DNA of 64,000 nucleotides from Rhodoferax sp. U11-2br (GTDB lineage: Bacteria > Pseudomonadota > Gammaproteobacteria > Burkholderiales > Burkholderiaceae_C): contig NZ_JAHFZF010000005.1 of NCBI RefSeq assembly GCF_018619435.1, positions 1 to 64,000 on the forward strand, given 5' to 3'. Below the pieces are notes generated by a model. The model had not been told where the DNA came from. It saw nothing but the letters and a program-made list of their open reading frames with translations, and made no database searches. The translations under genes were made by a program, and so were the position numbers. Positions within the stretch are counted from its first letter, which is position 1. Each line of letters starts with the position of its first letter. Shown piece after piece: positions 1-10,504 of this stretch.

Positions 1-41
1 GAGACAGGTTTAAAGGGGCCGGGGTGGCTTGATTCACTCAT
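1..41 (-). CDS. nusB: Start of probable nusB (partial, runs off window)
   Basis: An ATG on the minus strand overlaps the ribH stop codon (ATGA), and the first 13 codons read [13 protein letters not shown] before the window ends. NusB, a transcription antitermination factor, commonly follows ribH in proteobacteria. The identity is inferred from position and overlap only, because the visible residues are too few to recognise. Confidence 0.4.
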   Translation of the reverse strand, partial: MSESSHPGPFKPV

Positions 42-514
42 GACAGACTTTCCAGCAGATTGGCCATTTCCACCGCAACGCGGGCTGCGTCGCGGCCCTT
101 GTCGGTCTGGCGGGCCACGGCTTGTTCGAGGTTTTCGGTGGTCAGGATGGCGTTGGCAATGGGCACCTTGTAATCGAGCGCCACGCGGCTCACGCCTGCG
201 CCCGACTCGTTGGCCACCAATTCAAAGTGGTAGGTTTCACCACGGATGATGCAGCCCAATGCAATAAGGGCGTCATATTTCAGGTTTTCCGCCAGGCCCT
301 GCAGGGCCAACGGCACCTCCAGCGCACCGGGCACCTGCACCAGGGTGATGTTTTTCTCGGCCACGCCCATGGCCAGCAGTTCGCTACGGCAGGCTTGGGT
401 CAGGGCGTTGGTGATGTCGGCATTGAAGCGCGCCTGCACGATGCCAATGCTGAGGTTTTTGCCGTTGAGGCGGGGGTCGGTGGCGTCGAGTGCGCCTTGG
501 TCTGCAAGCTGCAT
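38..514 (-). CDS. ribH: 6,7-dimethyl-8-ribityllumazine synthase
   Basis: Condenses 5-amino-6-ribitylaminouracil with 3,4-dihydroxy-2-butanone 4-phosphate, the penultimate step of riboflavin synthesis. The 158-residue product has the family's usual length and its hallmark regions: [10 protein letters not shown] near the start, [10 protein letters not shown], and [12 protein letters not shown] around the catalytic histidine. The reading frame continues upstream, but the ATG that gives [10 protein letters not shown] fits the family start; the longer version would overlap ribB. It is the last rib gene of the operon and its stop overlaps the next start. Confidence 0.93.
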   Translation of the reverse strand: MQLADQGALDATDPRLNGKNLSIGIVQARFNADITNALTQACRSELLAMGVAEKNITLVQVPGALEVPLALQGLAENLKYDALIALGCIIRGETYHFELVANESGAGVSRVALDYKVPIANAILTTENLEQAVARQTDKGRDAARVAVEMANLLESLS

Positions 515-537
515 GGTGTTGGGATCAAAAGTAAAGG

Positions 538-1653
538 TTAGGGCTTGACGTAGCCGACGATATCGAGGCCGTAGCCGGTCATGCTGGGCATGCGCCGGGG
601 GGTGCCCATCAATTTCATTGAGCGCACACCACATTCACGCAGGATTTGTGCACCCACGCCGTAGGTGCGCAGGTCCAGGTGGCCACGTTCGGGGCCATGG
701 CTGGCGCGTGCGGTGCCGTCAAACTGGGCCAGCAGCTGCGCGCCACTTTCGCCACAGTTCAGGAACACCACCACGCCTTTGCCCTCGGCAGCCACCCGTG
801 TCAGGGCGGCTTCCAGACTCCAGGAGTGCATGGAGCGGTCTTTTTCAAGCGCGTCCAGCACCGACAGCGGCTCGTGCACACGGGCAAGCACCGCTTCGTC
901 AGCCGCCCATTCCCCCATGACCAATGCCAAGTGCACACCGTGGGCGGTGGTGTCCTTGAAGGCATGGGCGGTGAACTGGCCAAACGCGGTGTTGAGCGGG
1001 CGCTGGCCCACGTGCTCCACCAGCGACTCCATACGGCTGCGGTGGTGGATCAGGTCGGCAATGGTGCCGATCTTGAGGCCGTGTTCGGCGGCAAACAGTT
1101 TCAGGTCGGGCAGCCGCGCCATGGTGCCGTCGTCTTTCATGATCTCGCAGATCACCGCTGCCGGGGTGCAACCCGCCATGGCAGCGAGGTCACAGCTGGC
1201 TTCGGTATGGCCGGCGCGGATCAACACACCGCCATCAACGGCCTGCAGCGGAAAGATGTGGCCGGGCTGCACCAGGTCAGCCGCCACCGCGTTTTTGGCC
1301 ACAGCCGCCTGCACCGTGCGGGCGCGGTCAGCGGCCGAGATGCCGGTGGTGACACCTTCGGTGGCTTCGATCGAGACGGTGAACGCGGTGCCCATCTTGG
1401 TGCCGTTGCGCACCGCCATCGGGGGCAATTGCAGCAGTTCACAACGCTCACGCGTCATCGGCAGGCAGATCAGGCCACGGCCGTAGCGGGCCATGAAGTT
1501 GATCGACTCGGCGGTGACAAAGTCGGCCGCCATGATCAGGTCGCCCTCGTTTTCTCGGTCTTCTTCATCGACCAGGATCACCATGCGGCCAGCCTTGATG
1601 TCGGCCACGATGTCTTCAACAGGGGAAATGGCGACGGGTTGAGGAGTAGTCAT
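538..1653 (-). CDS. ribB: 3,4-dihydroxy-2-butanone-4-phosphate synthase with degenerate GTP cyclohydrolase II domain (RibBX type)
   Basis: The N-terminal half (about residues 10-205) is a canonical DHBP synthase, which converts ribulose 5-phosphate to the four-carbon riboflavin precursor. The acidic motif [11 protein letters not shown] and the HTEASCDLA region are both present. The C-terminal half aligns with GTP cyclohydrolase II, but the place where the zinc cysteines should stand (family pattern SECLTGD...RCDCG) reads [17 protein letters not shown] and has no cysteine. The second domain is therefore unlikely to open GTP, so this resembles the RibBX proteins known in proteobacteria. The start [10 protein letters not shown] was chosen over an upstream in-frame start. 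The gene lies between ribE and ribH. Confidence 0.9.
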   Translation of the reverse strand: MTTPQPVAISPVEDIVADIKAGRMVILVDEEDRENEGDLIMAADFVTAESINFMARYGRGLICLPMTRERCELLQLPPMAVRNGTKMGTAFTVSIEATEGVTTGISAADRARTVQAAVAKNAVAADLVQPGHIFPLQAVDGGVLIRAGHTEASCDLAAMAGCTPAAVICEIMKDDGTMARLPDLKLFAAEHGLKIGTIADLIHHRSRMESLVEHVGQRPLNTAFGQFTAHAFKDTTAHGVHLALVMGEWAADEAVLARVHEPLSVLDALEKDRSMHSWSLEAALTRVAAEGKGVVVFLNCGESGAQLLAQFDGTARASHGPERGHLDLRTYGVGAQILRECGVRSMKLMGTPRRMPSMTGYGLDIVGYVKP

Positions 1654-1700
1654 AAAAAATAGGTTTGAATGCACAGAAAGGGTCTGTGCGACCAAAAAGA

Positions 1701-2333
1701 CTAGGCAGCCAGCACCGCGCCTGGGCTGAGCATGCGCTCGACATAACGCGCAATCAGGTCAATTTCCAGATTAACGTGGGCGCCGCTGTGCAAGCTGCCC
1801 AGTGTGGTGTTCTGCAAGGTGTGCGGGATCAGGTTGATGCTGACCAAGCAGCCTTCAGCCAGATCCTGCACCTGGTTGACCGTCAGGCTGACGCCGTTGA
1901 CCGTGATCGAGCCTTTGTAGGCCAGGTACTTGCCCAGTGCACTGGGTGCGCTGATCTGCAGAATCCAGCTCTCACCCACCTGCTCAAAGCGGGTGACTTG
2001 ACCAATGCCGTCTACATGGCCAGACACCATGTGCCCACCCAGGCGGTCGTTGGCGCGCAAGGCTTTTTCCAGATTGACACCACCGATGGTATCCAGGCCA
2101 GCCGTCTTGCTGAGCGACTCCGAAGAGATGTCAACGGTGAACTGCTGCGCTGCGGTATTGAGCGAGGTGACCGTCATGCAGGCGCCATTGAGCGCAATGC
2201 TGTCGCCCAGCGCCACATCGTCGAGGTAATGGGCAGGGCAGTCCAGGGTCAGGCGTTTGCCGTGGCTGGCGGAGTCGCCCAAAGGCAAAACGGCAGAGAT
2301 ACGGCCAAGGCCGGTGATGATTCCAGTAAACAT
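1701..2333 (-). CDS. ribE: Riboflavin synthase, alpha chain
   Basis: Dismutates two molecules of 6,7-dimethyl-8-ribityllumazine into riboflavin and the ribitylaminouracil substrate. The protein begins MFTGIITGLG, the nearly invariant family start, and shows the internal duplication of two lumazine-binding halves, with NGACMTV in the first and NGVSLTV in the second. VSGHVDGIG is also present. At 210 residues the length is normal. It lies between ribD and ribB in a four-gene minus-strand run. Confidence 0.95.
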   Translation of the reverse strand: MFTGIITGLGRISAVLPLGDSASHGKRLTLDCPAHYLDDVALGDSIALNGACMTVTSLNTAAQQFTVDISSESLSKTAGLDTIGGVNLEKALRANDRLGGHMVSGHVDGIGQVTRFEQVGESWILQISAPSALGKYLAYKGSITVNGVSLTVNQVQDLAEGCLVSINLIPHTLQNTTLGSLHSGAHVNLEIDLIARYVERMLSPGAVLAA

Positions 2334-2391
2334 CGGCGTATTTTCGCAGGGAAACGAGCCAATGCCCAGAAACAGCGCTGTCAAACCTTGA

Positions 2392-3498
2392 CTAAAAGAC
2401 GTCTCGCCCCTGAACCCGGCCCAGCACACGCAGGTCCGGACCGACCATCTGGGTGCTCTGAAACACCAGCGGCAGCGCCTGTGACAGCTCGGTCAAAGGG
2501 CCAAAACTGGCCATATCCCGCCCCTGGCCCAGCAGCTTGGGCGCCAGGTAAATCAGAAACTCGTCCACCAGCCCGGCTTCCATCAAGGCGCCATTGAGCC
2601 GGTGGCCGGCTTCCACATGCAACTCGTTGATCTCCAGGCGACCCATGTCCTGCAGCATGGCTGCCAAATCAATCTGGTTGTGGCCGCCTGGCTGCTGGAA
2701 CACCCGGGCGCCACGCGCCTCAAGTGCCTGAACTTTGTGATCATTTTGGCCTGTAGCCCAGATGTAAAAAGGGCGACCAGCTACAAAGAGATGAGCGTCC
2801 TGCGGCAACTCCAAACGACTGTCGACCAAGCCCACAGCGGGCTGCCGGGGGGTGTCGACCAGCCGCACATCCAATCTGGGGTTGTCGGCGCGCACGGTGC
2901 CCATGCCGGTGAGCACCGCACAGGCGCGAGCACGCCAGGCATGGCCATCGGCGCGGGCCTCGGGCGAGGTGATCCACTGACTGACGCCATTGCTCAATGC
3001 GGTTTTGCCGTCCAGCGAGGCGGCAATCTTGACGCGCACCCACGGAGTTTTGCGCACCATGCGGCTGAAAAAGCCGATGTTGAGTTCACGCGACTGCACC
3101 GCCAGCGGGTCATCGGGTGGCAACACCACCACCTCGATGCCAGCGGCCCGCATACGTGCAAAACCCTGGCCTGCTACCAGCGGGTTCGGGTCGGTGTTGG
3201 TGGCCACCAGCTTGGCAATGCCCGCGGCAATCAGCGCATCACAACACGGGCCGGTGCGGCCCTGGTGAGCGCACGGCTCCAGCGTGACATAGGCGGTGGC
3301 GCCCTGAACCGAGTGGCCTTGTGCGGCGGCGTCACGCAGCGCCATGATCTCAGCGTGGGGTCCACCAGCTTGCTGAGTGTGGCCCTGGCCCAAGATCTGG
3401 CCGTCCGGGCCGGTGATGACGCAGCCGACGCGGGGGTTGGGGGAGGTGAGGAGCAGTGCAGTGTGGGCCAAGCGCAGGGCCAAGTTCAAGGTGGGCAT
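2392..3498 (-). CDS. ribD: Bifunctional diaminohydroxyphosphoribosylaminopyrimidine deaminase / 5-amino-6-(5-phosphoribosylamino)uracil reductase
   Basis: Catalyses the second and third steps of riboflavin synthesis. The N-terminal deaminase domain (about 1-145) carries the zinc signature HAE and PCAHQGRTGPCC. The C-terminal reductase domain begins near KTPWVRVKIAASLDGKTA. At 368 residues it has the usual length. It is the first rib gene, 6 bp after the pilE stop, so the rib genes may partly depend on read-through from the pilin operon; no FMN riboswitch is visible upstream. Codons covering 2740-2792 look derived from a short dispersed repeat. Confidence 0.95.
   Translation of the reverse strand: MPTLNLALRLAHTALLLTSPNPRVGCVITGPDGQILGQGHTQQAGGPHAEIMALRDAAAQGHSVQGATAYVTLEPCAHQGRTGPCCDALIAAGIAKLVATNTDPNPLVAGQGFARMRAAGIEVVVLPPDDPLAVQSRELNIGFFSRMVRKTPWVRVKIAASLDGKTALSNGVSQWITSPEARADGHAWRARACAVLTGMGTVRADNPRLDVRLVDTPRQPAVGLVDSRLELPQDAHLFVAGRPFYIWATGQNDHKVQALEARGARVFQQPGGHNQIDLAAMLQDMGRLEINELHVEAGHRLNGALMEAGLVDEFLIYLAPKLLGQGRDMASFGPLTELSQALPLVFQSTQMVGPDLRVLGRVQGRDVF
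2740..2792. repeat. Short dispersed palindromic repeat (copy 1, inside ribD)
   Basis: An imperfect dyad with a T-rich end, GGCCTGTAGCCC, a short spacer, GGGCGACCAGCTAC and an A-rich end. The same pattern recurs in six other places in this window. It sits in frame within the reductase domain. Confidence 0.5.
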
Positions 3499-3504
3499 CG
3501 GCTG

Positions 3505-3921
3505 TCAACGCCAGCACTCTGCCGCAGAACTGGTGCCAGAGACACCCTTGACACCCGCTTGTGTGATGGACAGTGTGCCGCATCGGGTGTCACTGCTTTG
3601 GGCGCCGGACGGTGTGGCATTGATCGTGTAGGTGGTGGTGGTGGGTTGCGTGTTTGCAAATGCAAACACGTATGACCCAGCTAAGTCGTTATCACAGCTT
3701 GTTCTATCTGTTGGCAGGGCCACTGCATAAGACATCGCTGTGGCATATTGCCGCTCCATGAACTGGGCCATTTCCATCAAACAGGCACCCGCCGTGACGC
3801 GGCGCGTGCGCAACACGTGTTGTTGGTAACTGGGCAGCGCAATCGCCGCCAGAATGCCGATGATGGCCACGGTGATCATGAGTTCAATCAGGGTAAAACC
3901 TGCGTGGGAACGTTTGTGCAT
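3505..3921 (-). CDS. pilE: Type IV pilin-like protein (PilE family)
   Basis: A 138-residue prepilin. The short basic leader MHKRSHAG precedes [20 protein letters not shown], the class III signal cut by PilD with the conserved Glu at +5. The soluble part has a cysteine pair near the C-terminus ([10 protein letters not shown] ... SAAECWR), as expected for a pilin disulphide loop. It follows pilY1 by 5 bp when MHKRSH is taken as start; an upstream in-frame ATG would overlap pilY1. The position after pilY1 is the usual place for a PilE-type minor pilin in Burkholderiales. Confidence 0.88.
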   Translation of the reverse strand: MHKRSHAGFTLIELMITVAIIGILAAIALPSYQQHVLRTRRVTAGACLMEMAQFMERQYATAMSYAVALPTDRTSCDNDLAGSYVFAFANTQPTTTTYTINATPSGAQSSDTRCGTLSITQAGVKGVSGTSSAAECWR

Positions 3922-3926
3922 GTTGG

Positions 3927-6900
3927 TCAGTCTGTGATGATTTCGCGCCATGAAATACGGCCTTTTAGCGGTGTGACTCCAAAATTAGGCGGAATGTCCT
4001 CTACTGGATTATTGGGGTCGGTGCCACCCACAACCAGACGGTTGCCAACGAGCGTCACTCGACTCAGCAAACCAACACCAAGATCTATTGAGCCGATAAC
4101 ATAACCGGAAACAACATCGTTTTTAAAACTCTTGTTCTCATCAACATCGAGGATGCCAAGTGACGTCGCTGCGCCATTGAATGGGTTGATGACGTTGAGG
4201 TAACCCGAGCCGCCTGGAATGCATGGGTCGCCAGTGGCGGGGATGATGGAACTCGCCACCAACGCAGGCACAGCAAACTTGTAAAACATCGGTTCTGTGA
4301 CGATTCGTTCGCCCGCAGGGTTTTCAAAGTCGATATACCAGCCTTTTTTTCCCACCATGTCGTTGGGCTCCGCCACTGAAAAGCCGCGAACAGGCTTGTT
4401 ATCAAAAATACCAGTGATAGCAACGGACCTTTGTTTTAAGGCGGTTCGATCTGTGATGACCTCGTCCTCATCGATCAATCCATACCAACTTTGGACAGAG
4501 GCGTCAGCTGGGTCCACAGAGCGGAAATACGAGCCCGTTCCAAAAAAGACAAACCGTTTGCCCACATGGGGGTCACCAGCAACGGTGTCGGTGGCAAAGG
4601 TGATAGGCGAGGTGATGGGTTGTAGCTTGTTAGAAGTATCTTTGGCCACAAACAATGGTTTGCCGCTCAAACCGACAGACCAAGACGCCGTCGTTTTACC
4701 TCGAACATCAAACTTCCAGACGTTGCCTTTCAGATCACCTGCGTAGATGTAGTCAACCGTTCCGTTGCCATCGACATCCAAAACGCTGGGTGTGGCCAGG
4801 CCGTTGTCACCTGCAATGAGCGTGTCCAGCTTTTTGACGGTAGCTACCTTGCCATCGGTATCCAGCAGGAAGATGTACAAGACCGCTTTGCCACTGGTGC
4901 TGTTGTAGCCGTTGCCAACAATCACAGCCCCTGTGCCATTGTCGCCATAGTTCATCTTTGCATACACAGGGCGGCCTAGCATCAAGCCCAAATCCTGATC
5001 TGTGTTGGCATTGACTGCGGTGTCTTTGACACCATCGCTGATGGCGCTGCTGTCACCGGTGGGTGTGTATTCCCACAAAAAGTCGGAAGTGCCAAAACCT
5101 GTTGGCGTGGTGACATTCAACCCAAACAAACCTTTGCCACCGCGACCCAGTGTGCCAAACAACAGGCGTTTATCACCAGTTTCTGCCGTTTTGGGCGATA
5201 CCACTACGTCGCCGTCCACCAAAAATTCATGGGTGTAGCCTGGGCTGGTCAAGTTCTTGAGCCGTGATACAACGGCAGACGGTATAAAACCAAAGATCTC
5301 ACTGCCTGCTTTATGCAGCACATTGCCAGAGCTGTCTTTGACATCGCTGGCCCTGAAGGCGTGGAGCATGCCGTCGTTGGCGTTGACATACAACACATCA
5401 TTGTCTTGATCAAAGAAGGGAGATGAGTGCACGATGTCACCCAGCGGTGCGACATTGACTTCAAGGCTGACGCGCTCGCGGAAGATGCCGGTACTGCCTT
5501 TGATTTCCTTGTCCCGCGAGCCACGCAGGTACGCAACCACATCTGAACTGTTGTTGGCAGAGCTGGAGTCAGCATCTAACAAAGCTTTGTCTGCAGATGG
5601 CAGCTCATTCCACACAAATGGTTTGGTGACGCCACTCGGTGTACGCACAAACAGTTTGCGGTCAGCTGGAGCAGGCATCCTATGCTGCGCCTGCCAAACC
5701 GGTGTGATGCTGAGACCCGCCGTGGTGATCGGGTAGGCCACCAGGTCGCCCGACCACTTGTTGGCGTCAAAACGGGCCTGAAAAACTTGTGTACTGGTGC
5801 TGTCGGTAATACTGGTACTGTTAGCGATGACATTGCTTGCGCTGGAACTGGCATTGAAGATGTTGTCAAAAGCGCTTTTGAGTGAGTCACGTAAATAAAT
5901 CGGGTTTTGTACCAGGAAATAGTTGTCAGGAACACCATCCCCATTGGTATCCCATTCACTGGGCAAATCAGGTGTCTTGTTGTTACTGATGTCATTAAAA
6001 CCACCCCACTTGGCGGCATACCACAATGGGTTTTGTAAAAACTGTCCTGAATCGCCTGTGCCAGATGTAAACACCTGTGTGCTTTTGGGATTGGCGCTGG
6101 TGAGCCCAGGCAGTCTTTTGCATTCGTCGGATGAAAGATTAGGTTCGTCTTGACAGTGGCGGGCATTCCTTCCCGGCGGAACATTCAAGAAGTAATTAAG
6201 AGCATCATTGGTATCCTGGGCCACCAGATAAATGCCATCCCGATTGGTGCCTGAGATGGCATAACCCACATTTTGATTGCTACCCGTGGTTCGTTGGGTC
6301 ACTTCAACTTGGACAGTTGCCGTGTTATCGTCATTTTTCTTGATGGTGTACTCGGCAATGATATCCATGTCATAGTCATTGCCCTGTTCATCAGCTTCAT
6401 AGTTGATCTTGAACACCATTTCTTTGGTGGGGCCGTTTAAGTCATCTTTGGTGACATAAAGATCAACAATTTGGTCAGTTGGTTGGTATTTTCCTTTCGT
6501 CCTGTCTGCAGAAAGGCCATTGATTGTTTTTGCGAATGGCACAATCTGAATTTTTTTGCCATTTACGGGTACCTCAAATTTGGGCAATGTAGAAGACAAC
6601 GCCAGTATGAAGGTGTTCAAATTTTGAGTATCAGCAGCGTTGGATATATCATTAGTTTTGCCAAAATACGCAATGGCCGCTGCGTTGTAACTGCCTTGTT
6701 TGGTGGGTTCTTCAGGGGCCAGCCCCCGCACAGTCGAAAGTGAGGTGACCGTCTTGGGTGATGGTGCGTAGTCCAGGTTGGTGTTGGTAGACTGGCCGAC
6801 AAATCGCAGACCTTTCACATCGGGCTCGGTGTCGCTGATTTTGGTTAACAAAGTGCTGGCGTCGAGACCACTGATGTCGCCAGTCAATGAACTAAAAGGT

Positions 6901-8273
6901 GACCCGGGGATTTGATCACCGTCGTAAGACGGGTACACATCACTCATGACCAGCATATTGGGGCGGGAACATCTCAGATTTCTGGTGATGCTGTCATCGG
7001 CACCAATGAATGGGTTATTCCATTTTGCCACCCTGGGTAAACCCAGGGCTTCGTCATGACTGCCGGAGGTATCAAATTCTGGTGTTGGACTGGATTTTCC
7101 TTCAAAATAGCGTAGACCTTCGTACATCATTTCTGCAACTGGGTTGCCCCAATCAACATACTCCCCTTCGCTCATGAGGCGTGTACGCAAACTGCTATTT
7201 CGATAAGCGTAGTCTGTTCTGTTGTTATTAAAATCTCGTATGCGAAGACGATTAAACGTATTGACAATAGTTGCGTCGGATTTGAATATCCCCGTGCTGG
7301 AGTCGACTTCGTCTTTGAAAGAAGAAACTTTTTTTCTGAGAACACCCCCCGACATATTATTGTTATAGCTGCCTGTCAACAGACCAAATAACATGGAATC
7401 GTTTTCCCCATAATCATGTAGCAATCCAACAGGTTTATATATGCTGCCGTATTGTTTGCAGTTTTCGTGAAAACTGGCGGTGCAAACTTTGACTTGTACT
7501 GTGTAGTTCTCGCGGGTGCCTCCATGGTTTCCGTCAAGCACTGGTGCGGCTTTGGACGCCCAGTCCCAAACGCGCAGATTGGAATTTTTTACCACTGACA
7601 GCAGTGGGGGTAAGTTGCTGCAAGTATCCGGATTTTTGCAGTTGGTCGTTGCATTGGCTGTCAAGTTTCCAAAAAAATGCCTTTTTGTATCGTCACTTGG
7701 TTGGCTCAGCGGTGTGTAGTCACTGATTTTGTAACCATCCACTGTTTCGCTGGTGTACTCCTTGGCCCAGGAGTGAGCATCTTGTGGAATGTAGGCACGA
7801 CGCAATACTGTGTCCGTGTCGTTGTCAACCCAACGGTAACCGCCGTAAAGCACTTTGCGAAGTGAATCAATGCGACTGGTGGTTACGTAATTGAGCCAGT
7901 TGCCAGACCAACTGTTGGTGCATATATTCTTAGTACCTGCCGCTGCTGATGGCGTAAATACGCCGTCATTACCTTTGTCAACGCCGTTGTGGGTGTAACA
8001 GACCTTGGAATCAAACAGTCCGTAGTAGGTGATGCTGGGCTTAAAACGCAGGTCCAGTTTGCCATCACCATCCAGGTCACTGGCATCGTTGTAGGCTTCC
8101 ACGAACAACTTGTGGTCCTTGCTGGCAATCAGCATCACCATCGGTGGTGTTTTGATCTGGGTAATCAGCGGATCAGTCGGAATGGTGACCGCACTGGACG
8201 CCAAAGCTGCCAGAGTTGCCATAGTGAGCGCGGCAGACTTGACACTCAGGGCTATGTAGTTGCTGTATCTCAT
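3927..8273 (-). CDS. pilY1: Type IV pilus tip adhesin / assembly factor PilY1
   Basis: A 1448-residue exported protein with signal peptide [20 protein letters not shown]. PilY1/PilC sits at the pilus tip with the minor pilins and controls extension, adhesion and surface sensing. The C-terminal half is the beta-propeller PilC domain; around residue 1162 it has the calcium loop [15 protein letters not shown], matching the regulatory site known in Pseudomonas PilY1. A second EF-hand-like loop, [13 protein letters not shown], lies near residue 63. I see no clear von Willebrand A motif in the N-terminal half, which is the most variable part of the family. It sits between pilX and pilE. Confidence 0.93.
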   Translation of the reverse strand: MRYSNYIALSVKSAALTMATLAALASSAVTIPTDPLITQIKTPPMVMLIASKDHKLFVEAYNDASDLDGDGKLDLRFKPSITYYGLFDSKVCYTHNGVDKGNDGVFTPSAAAGTKNICTNSWSGNWLNYVTTSRIDSLRKVLYGGYRWVDNDTDTVLRRAYIPQDAHSWAKEYTSETVDGYKISDYTPLSQPSDDTKRHFFGNLTANATTNCKNPDTCSNLPPLLSVVKNSNLRVWDWASKAAPVLDGNHGGTRENYTVQVKVCTASFHENCKQYGSIYKPVGLLHDYGENDSMLFGLLTGSYNNNMSGGVLRKKVSSFKDEVDSSTGIFKSDATIVNTFNRLRIRDFNNNRTDYAYRNSSLRTRLMSEGEYVDWGNPVAEMMYEGLRYFEGKSSPTPEFDTSGSHDEALGLPRVAKWNNPFIGADDSITRNLRCSRPNMLVMSDVYPSYDGDQIPGSPFSSLTGDISGLDASTLLTKISDTEPDVKGLRFVGQSTNTNLDYAPSPKTVTSLSTVRGLAPEEPTKQGSYNAAAIAYFGKTNDISNAADTQNLNTFILALSSTLPKFEVPVNGKKIQIVPFAKTINGLSADRTKGKYQPTDQIVDLYVTKDDLNGPTKEMVFKINYEADEQGNDYDMDIIAEYTIKKNDDNTATVQVEVTQRTTGSNQNVGYAISGTNRDGIYLVAQDTNDALNYFLNVPPGRNARHCQDEPNLSSDECKRLPGLTSANPKSTQVFTSGTGDSGQFLQNPLWYAAKWGGFNDISNNKTPDLPSEWDTNGDGVPDNYFLVQNPIYLRDSLKSAFDNIFNASSSASNVIANSTSITDSTSTQVFQARFDANKWSGDLVAYPITTAGLSITPVWQAQHRMPAPADRKLFVRTPSGVTKPFVWNELPSADKALLDADSSSANNSSDVVAYLRGSRDKEIKGSTGIFRERVSLEVNVAPLGDIVHSSPFFDQDNDVLYVNANDGMLHAFRASDVKDSSGNVLHKAGSEIFGFIPSAVVSRLKNLTSPGYTHEFLVDGDVVVSPKTAETGDKRLLFGTLGRGGKGLFGLNVTTPTGFGTSDFLWEYTPTGDSSAISDGVKDTAVNANTDQDLGLMLGRPVYAKMNYGDNGTGAVIVGNGYNSTSGKAVLYIFLLDTDGKVATVKKLDTLIAGDNGLATPSVLDVDGNGTVDYIYAGDLKGNVWKFDVRGKTTASWSVGLSGKPLFVAKDTSNKLQPITSPITFATDTVAGDPHVGKRFVFFGTGSYFRSVDPADASVQSWYGLIDEDEVITDRTALKQRSVAITGIFDNKPVRGFSVAEPNDMVGKKGWYIDFENPAGERIVTEPMFYKFAVPALVASSIIPATGDPCIPGGSGYLNVINPFNGAATSLGILDVDENKSFKNDVVSGYVIGSIDLGVGLLSRVTLVGNRLVVGGTDPNNPVEDIPPNFGVTPLKGRISWREIITD

Positions 8274-8303
8274 GGCGACTCCTTCAAAGAGAGAGCTGTT
8301 CGG

Positions 8304-8849
8304 CTAGTCCGTGGCATAGATGGATTGCAGCATCACAGATGATCTGCTACCGGTGCCGTCGTTACTACGGGCGGTAATGCGGTAGCGTTTGCAGGTAATT
8401 CCTGAAGACGTTCCTTCACCAGGCTGACACTCGAAGTTCCCACCCAGATACTCCACAAAATACTGAGGTGTCACCGCCAGACTCCCAGAGCCGATGGGCA
8501 AGTCCAAATCTGTCCAAGATGCAAAAGTGCTTTCAAGCCAGCGTGGTGTGTCGGTTGCCGCTGGTGGTGCACAACTCATCAAGTTGGCCACTTTGCTGCA
8601 GCCAGCTGTAGGTGTTGGCTTTTTGGCTTCGATGAGTTGCTCAATCTCCCGCAAGGCGGCTTCAGAGGCTTGGAAGGCCAGACTTCTGTCCAGGCTATGG
8701 TTAGCCATTCTTTCTTCCTGGGTGATGCCACGAATGGCTGCAAGTCCCAGCAGCGTCACTATAACCAGCAAAATAAGGCTCACGATCAACGCCGCCCCCT
8801 GTTGGTGGCAGTGTTGTCCAAGAGACCGGCGGTGTTGAAGATGGTTCAT
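8304..8849 (-). CDS. pilX: Minor pilin assembly protein PilX
   Basis: A 181-residue product with the PilX N-terminal signature: a basic leader, then QQGAALIVSLILLVIVTLLG and ERMANHSLDRSLAFQASEAAL. PilX primes pilus assembly in the inner membrane with PilV, PilW, FimU/FimT and PilY1. Its ATG overlaps the pilW stop by 4 bp, which suggests translational coupling. The pilY1 start is 30 bp downstream. Confidence 0.9.
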   Translation of the reverse strand: MNHLQHRRSLGQHCHQQGAALIVSLILLVIVTLLGLAAIRGITQEERMANHSLDRSLAFQASEAALREIEQLIEAKKPTPTAGCSKVANLMSCAPPAATDTPRWLESTFASWTDLDLPIGSGSLAVTPQYFVEYLGGNFECQPGEGTSSGITCKRYRITARSNDGTGSRSSVMLQSIYATD

Positions 8850-9982
8850 GACGCCGGCTCAATAAAAGTGTCACGATTGCGCAGACCCACGATGTGTATC
8901 AGATGCCGCTGAATCGGGCTCTGGCTGCTACTGACGTTCTCTGTGCTTTGTAAAGTCAAATCGAGACGCACCGCAACGACCTGGGTCGTTAGGCTGTCAT
9001 CCGCCCAGTCTGTGATTGAGCTGGCGGCGACCCAGTCATTGGCAAGAGCACCGGTGGTCCCATTTCTGGTCAGGTACGTGATCTGGAGGTCTTGCACATT
9101 GGGGATCATTTCATCCGGGTACATGATGATGGTTTTGCCGCCATTGCCTGAGCGTGTGATCTTGCTTCGGTACAACGATCGCTTGCCACCCTCAGCGTTG
9201 CCAACGTACCAAAAATACGAACCCAGTGGCGCCATTTTCAGCTCGGGCGTTTCGGCTCCGATTTCAAACTTCTTGGTGTTTGCGGGGCAGTTGGATGCCG
9301 GGGCTGTGTACGCTAAAAAATTGCTGCAGTTGATGTTTGTAGAGTCAGCTTGGTGGGAAATATTCATACCTTTGTTAGCCCCGCTCTTGGGTGAAAAATC
9401 ATAGATCTGGAAAATGGCGGCGCTCTTGCCATCACAGACCAAGGCAATGTCGTTTTCCTGAAAGTTGGAGCCTGTTGCCAGAGCAAATTGAAAGTCAGCT
9501 GTGTCATGCGACACAACAGCAAAGTCACCTAAGTCTGCCTTGATCATCAAAACCGCATCGGTGCCCGAAACTCGCGTATTCGTTGTTGTGCCAAACGCTT
9601 TGATCCCTGTTTCATCCTGGGTGTTGTCATAACCACGCAGCGTGCCAGCGTTCCAGTTGGCCCAAACCGGTATCGCCCCAGATGAACGCAGTACATTAGC
9701 CACCAATTTGGAGCCACACGGGTTGTGTCCTGCCTCGCGAAGATCTCGCGCCATCAGGTCAAATGCCATACGGGCATTCTCCTGAATACGCATCAGGTTG
9801 TCATTGACTCTGGCGGTCTGGGTGGTGGAGACAAAGATGCTGAGCACGCCCCCGACAAGGATCAATCCCAGTACCAGAGACACCATCAACTCGATCAGAG
9901 TCAATCCCCGTTGACGACGTCGGGGCAAGGTGCAGTCACAGCGAACAAACGATCGCCTTGTTTTGGAATGGACATGGGTCAT
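8846..9982 (-). CDS. pilW: Minor pilin PilW
   Basis: A 378-residue prepilin-like protein with the cleavage site in QRGLTLIELMVSLVLGLILV (Glu+5 present), followed by a large soluble domain typical of PilW. The ATG giving MTHVHSKTRR was chosen because it lies just after the pilV stop; an upstream ATG would overlap pilV. The leader is unusually long (about 26 residues) but basic, as in other PilW proteins. The stop overlaps the pilX start. Confidence 0.88.
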   Translation of the reverse strand: MTHVHSKTRRSFVRCDCTLPRRRQRGLTLIELMVSLVLGLILVGGVLSIFVSTTQTARVNDNLMRIQENARMAFDLMARDLREAGHNPCGSKLVANVLRSSGAIPVWANWNAGTLRGYDNTQDETGIKAFGTTTNTRVSGTDAVLMIKADLGDFAVVSHDTADFQFALATGSNFQENDIALVCDGKSAAIFQIYDFSPKSGANKGMNISHQADSTNINCSNFLAYTAPASNCPANTKKFEIGAETPELKMAPLGSYFWYVGNAEGGKRSLYRSKITRSGNGGKTIIMYPDEMIPNVQDLQITYLTRNGTTGALANDWVAASSITDWADDSLTTQVVAVRLDLTLQSTENVSSSQSPIQRHLIHIVGLRNRDTFIEPAS

Positions 9983-9992
9983 CAGATCAGTC

Positions 9993-10475
9993 CTAGAGTC
10001 TGGTGTTGGTGTCAACCATTTGAACCCCTAAGCCACCAGCACGGCTGTCGTCCCAGCGCACTTGGATACGACAGTCGCCCACCGCATCACACAACACGGC
10101 ACCGCAGGTGGTGGTGTCGTCTGGATGGCCGACTTCGGCTTTGACGGCTGTGATCCAGGCCTTGAGGTTGTTGGCTGCTAAGCTTGTGCCAGTAACAGCG
10201 CCTGCACTGCAAATGGGTCCGATCACTCCTTGAGCGTTCAGCGCACCGGTGTTGTAGGCCAAAGCTTTGGCTTGGGCCTGGTCAACACGCATGGCATCCA
10301 GGATGTAGTAACTCATCACCACAGCCTGGGTTTTTTGCATGCTGCTTTGGTTGCCCTTGATGGCTCGCGCTTGTAGGGCCGCCATGCCTAACAGGCCAAA
10401 GCTGGTAACTAGCAAGGCCACCAGGATCTCGATCAGACTGGAACCACGTTGGTTTGGTAAATGGGAGGATGGCAT
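9993..10475 (-). CDS. pilV: Minor pilin PilV
   Basis: A 160-residue prepilin with QRGSSLIEILVALLVTSFGL as the processed N-terminal helix, matching the PilV signature (SLIEVLVA..). Cysteines in CDAVGDCRI near the C-terminus may form a loop. The start MPSSHLPNQR avoids overlap with fimT; an upstream ATG at 10523 would overlap the fimT end by 19 bp. It is part of the fimT-pilV-pilW-pilX-pilY1-pilE operon. Confidence 0.88.
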   Translation of the reverse strand: MPSSHLPNQRGSSLIEILVALLVTSFGLLGMAALQARAIKGNQSSMQKTQAVVMSYYILDAMRVDQAQAKALAYNTGALNAQGVIGPICSAGAVTGTSLAANNLKAWITAVKAEVGHPDDTTTCGAVLCDAVGDCRIQVRWDDSRAGGLGVQMVDTNTRL

Positions 10476-10504
10476 AAGCACTCGCAAGAAAAGGCTTACT
10501 GGCT

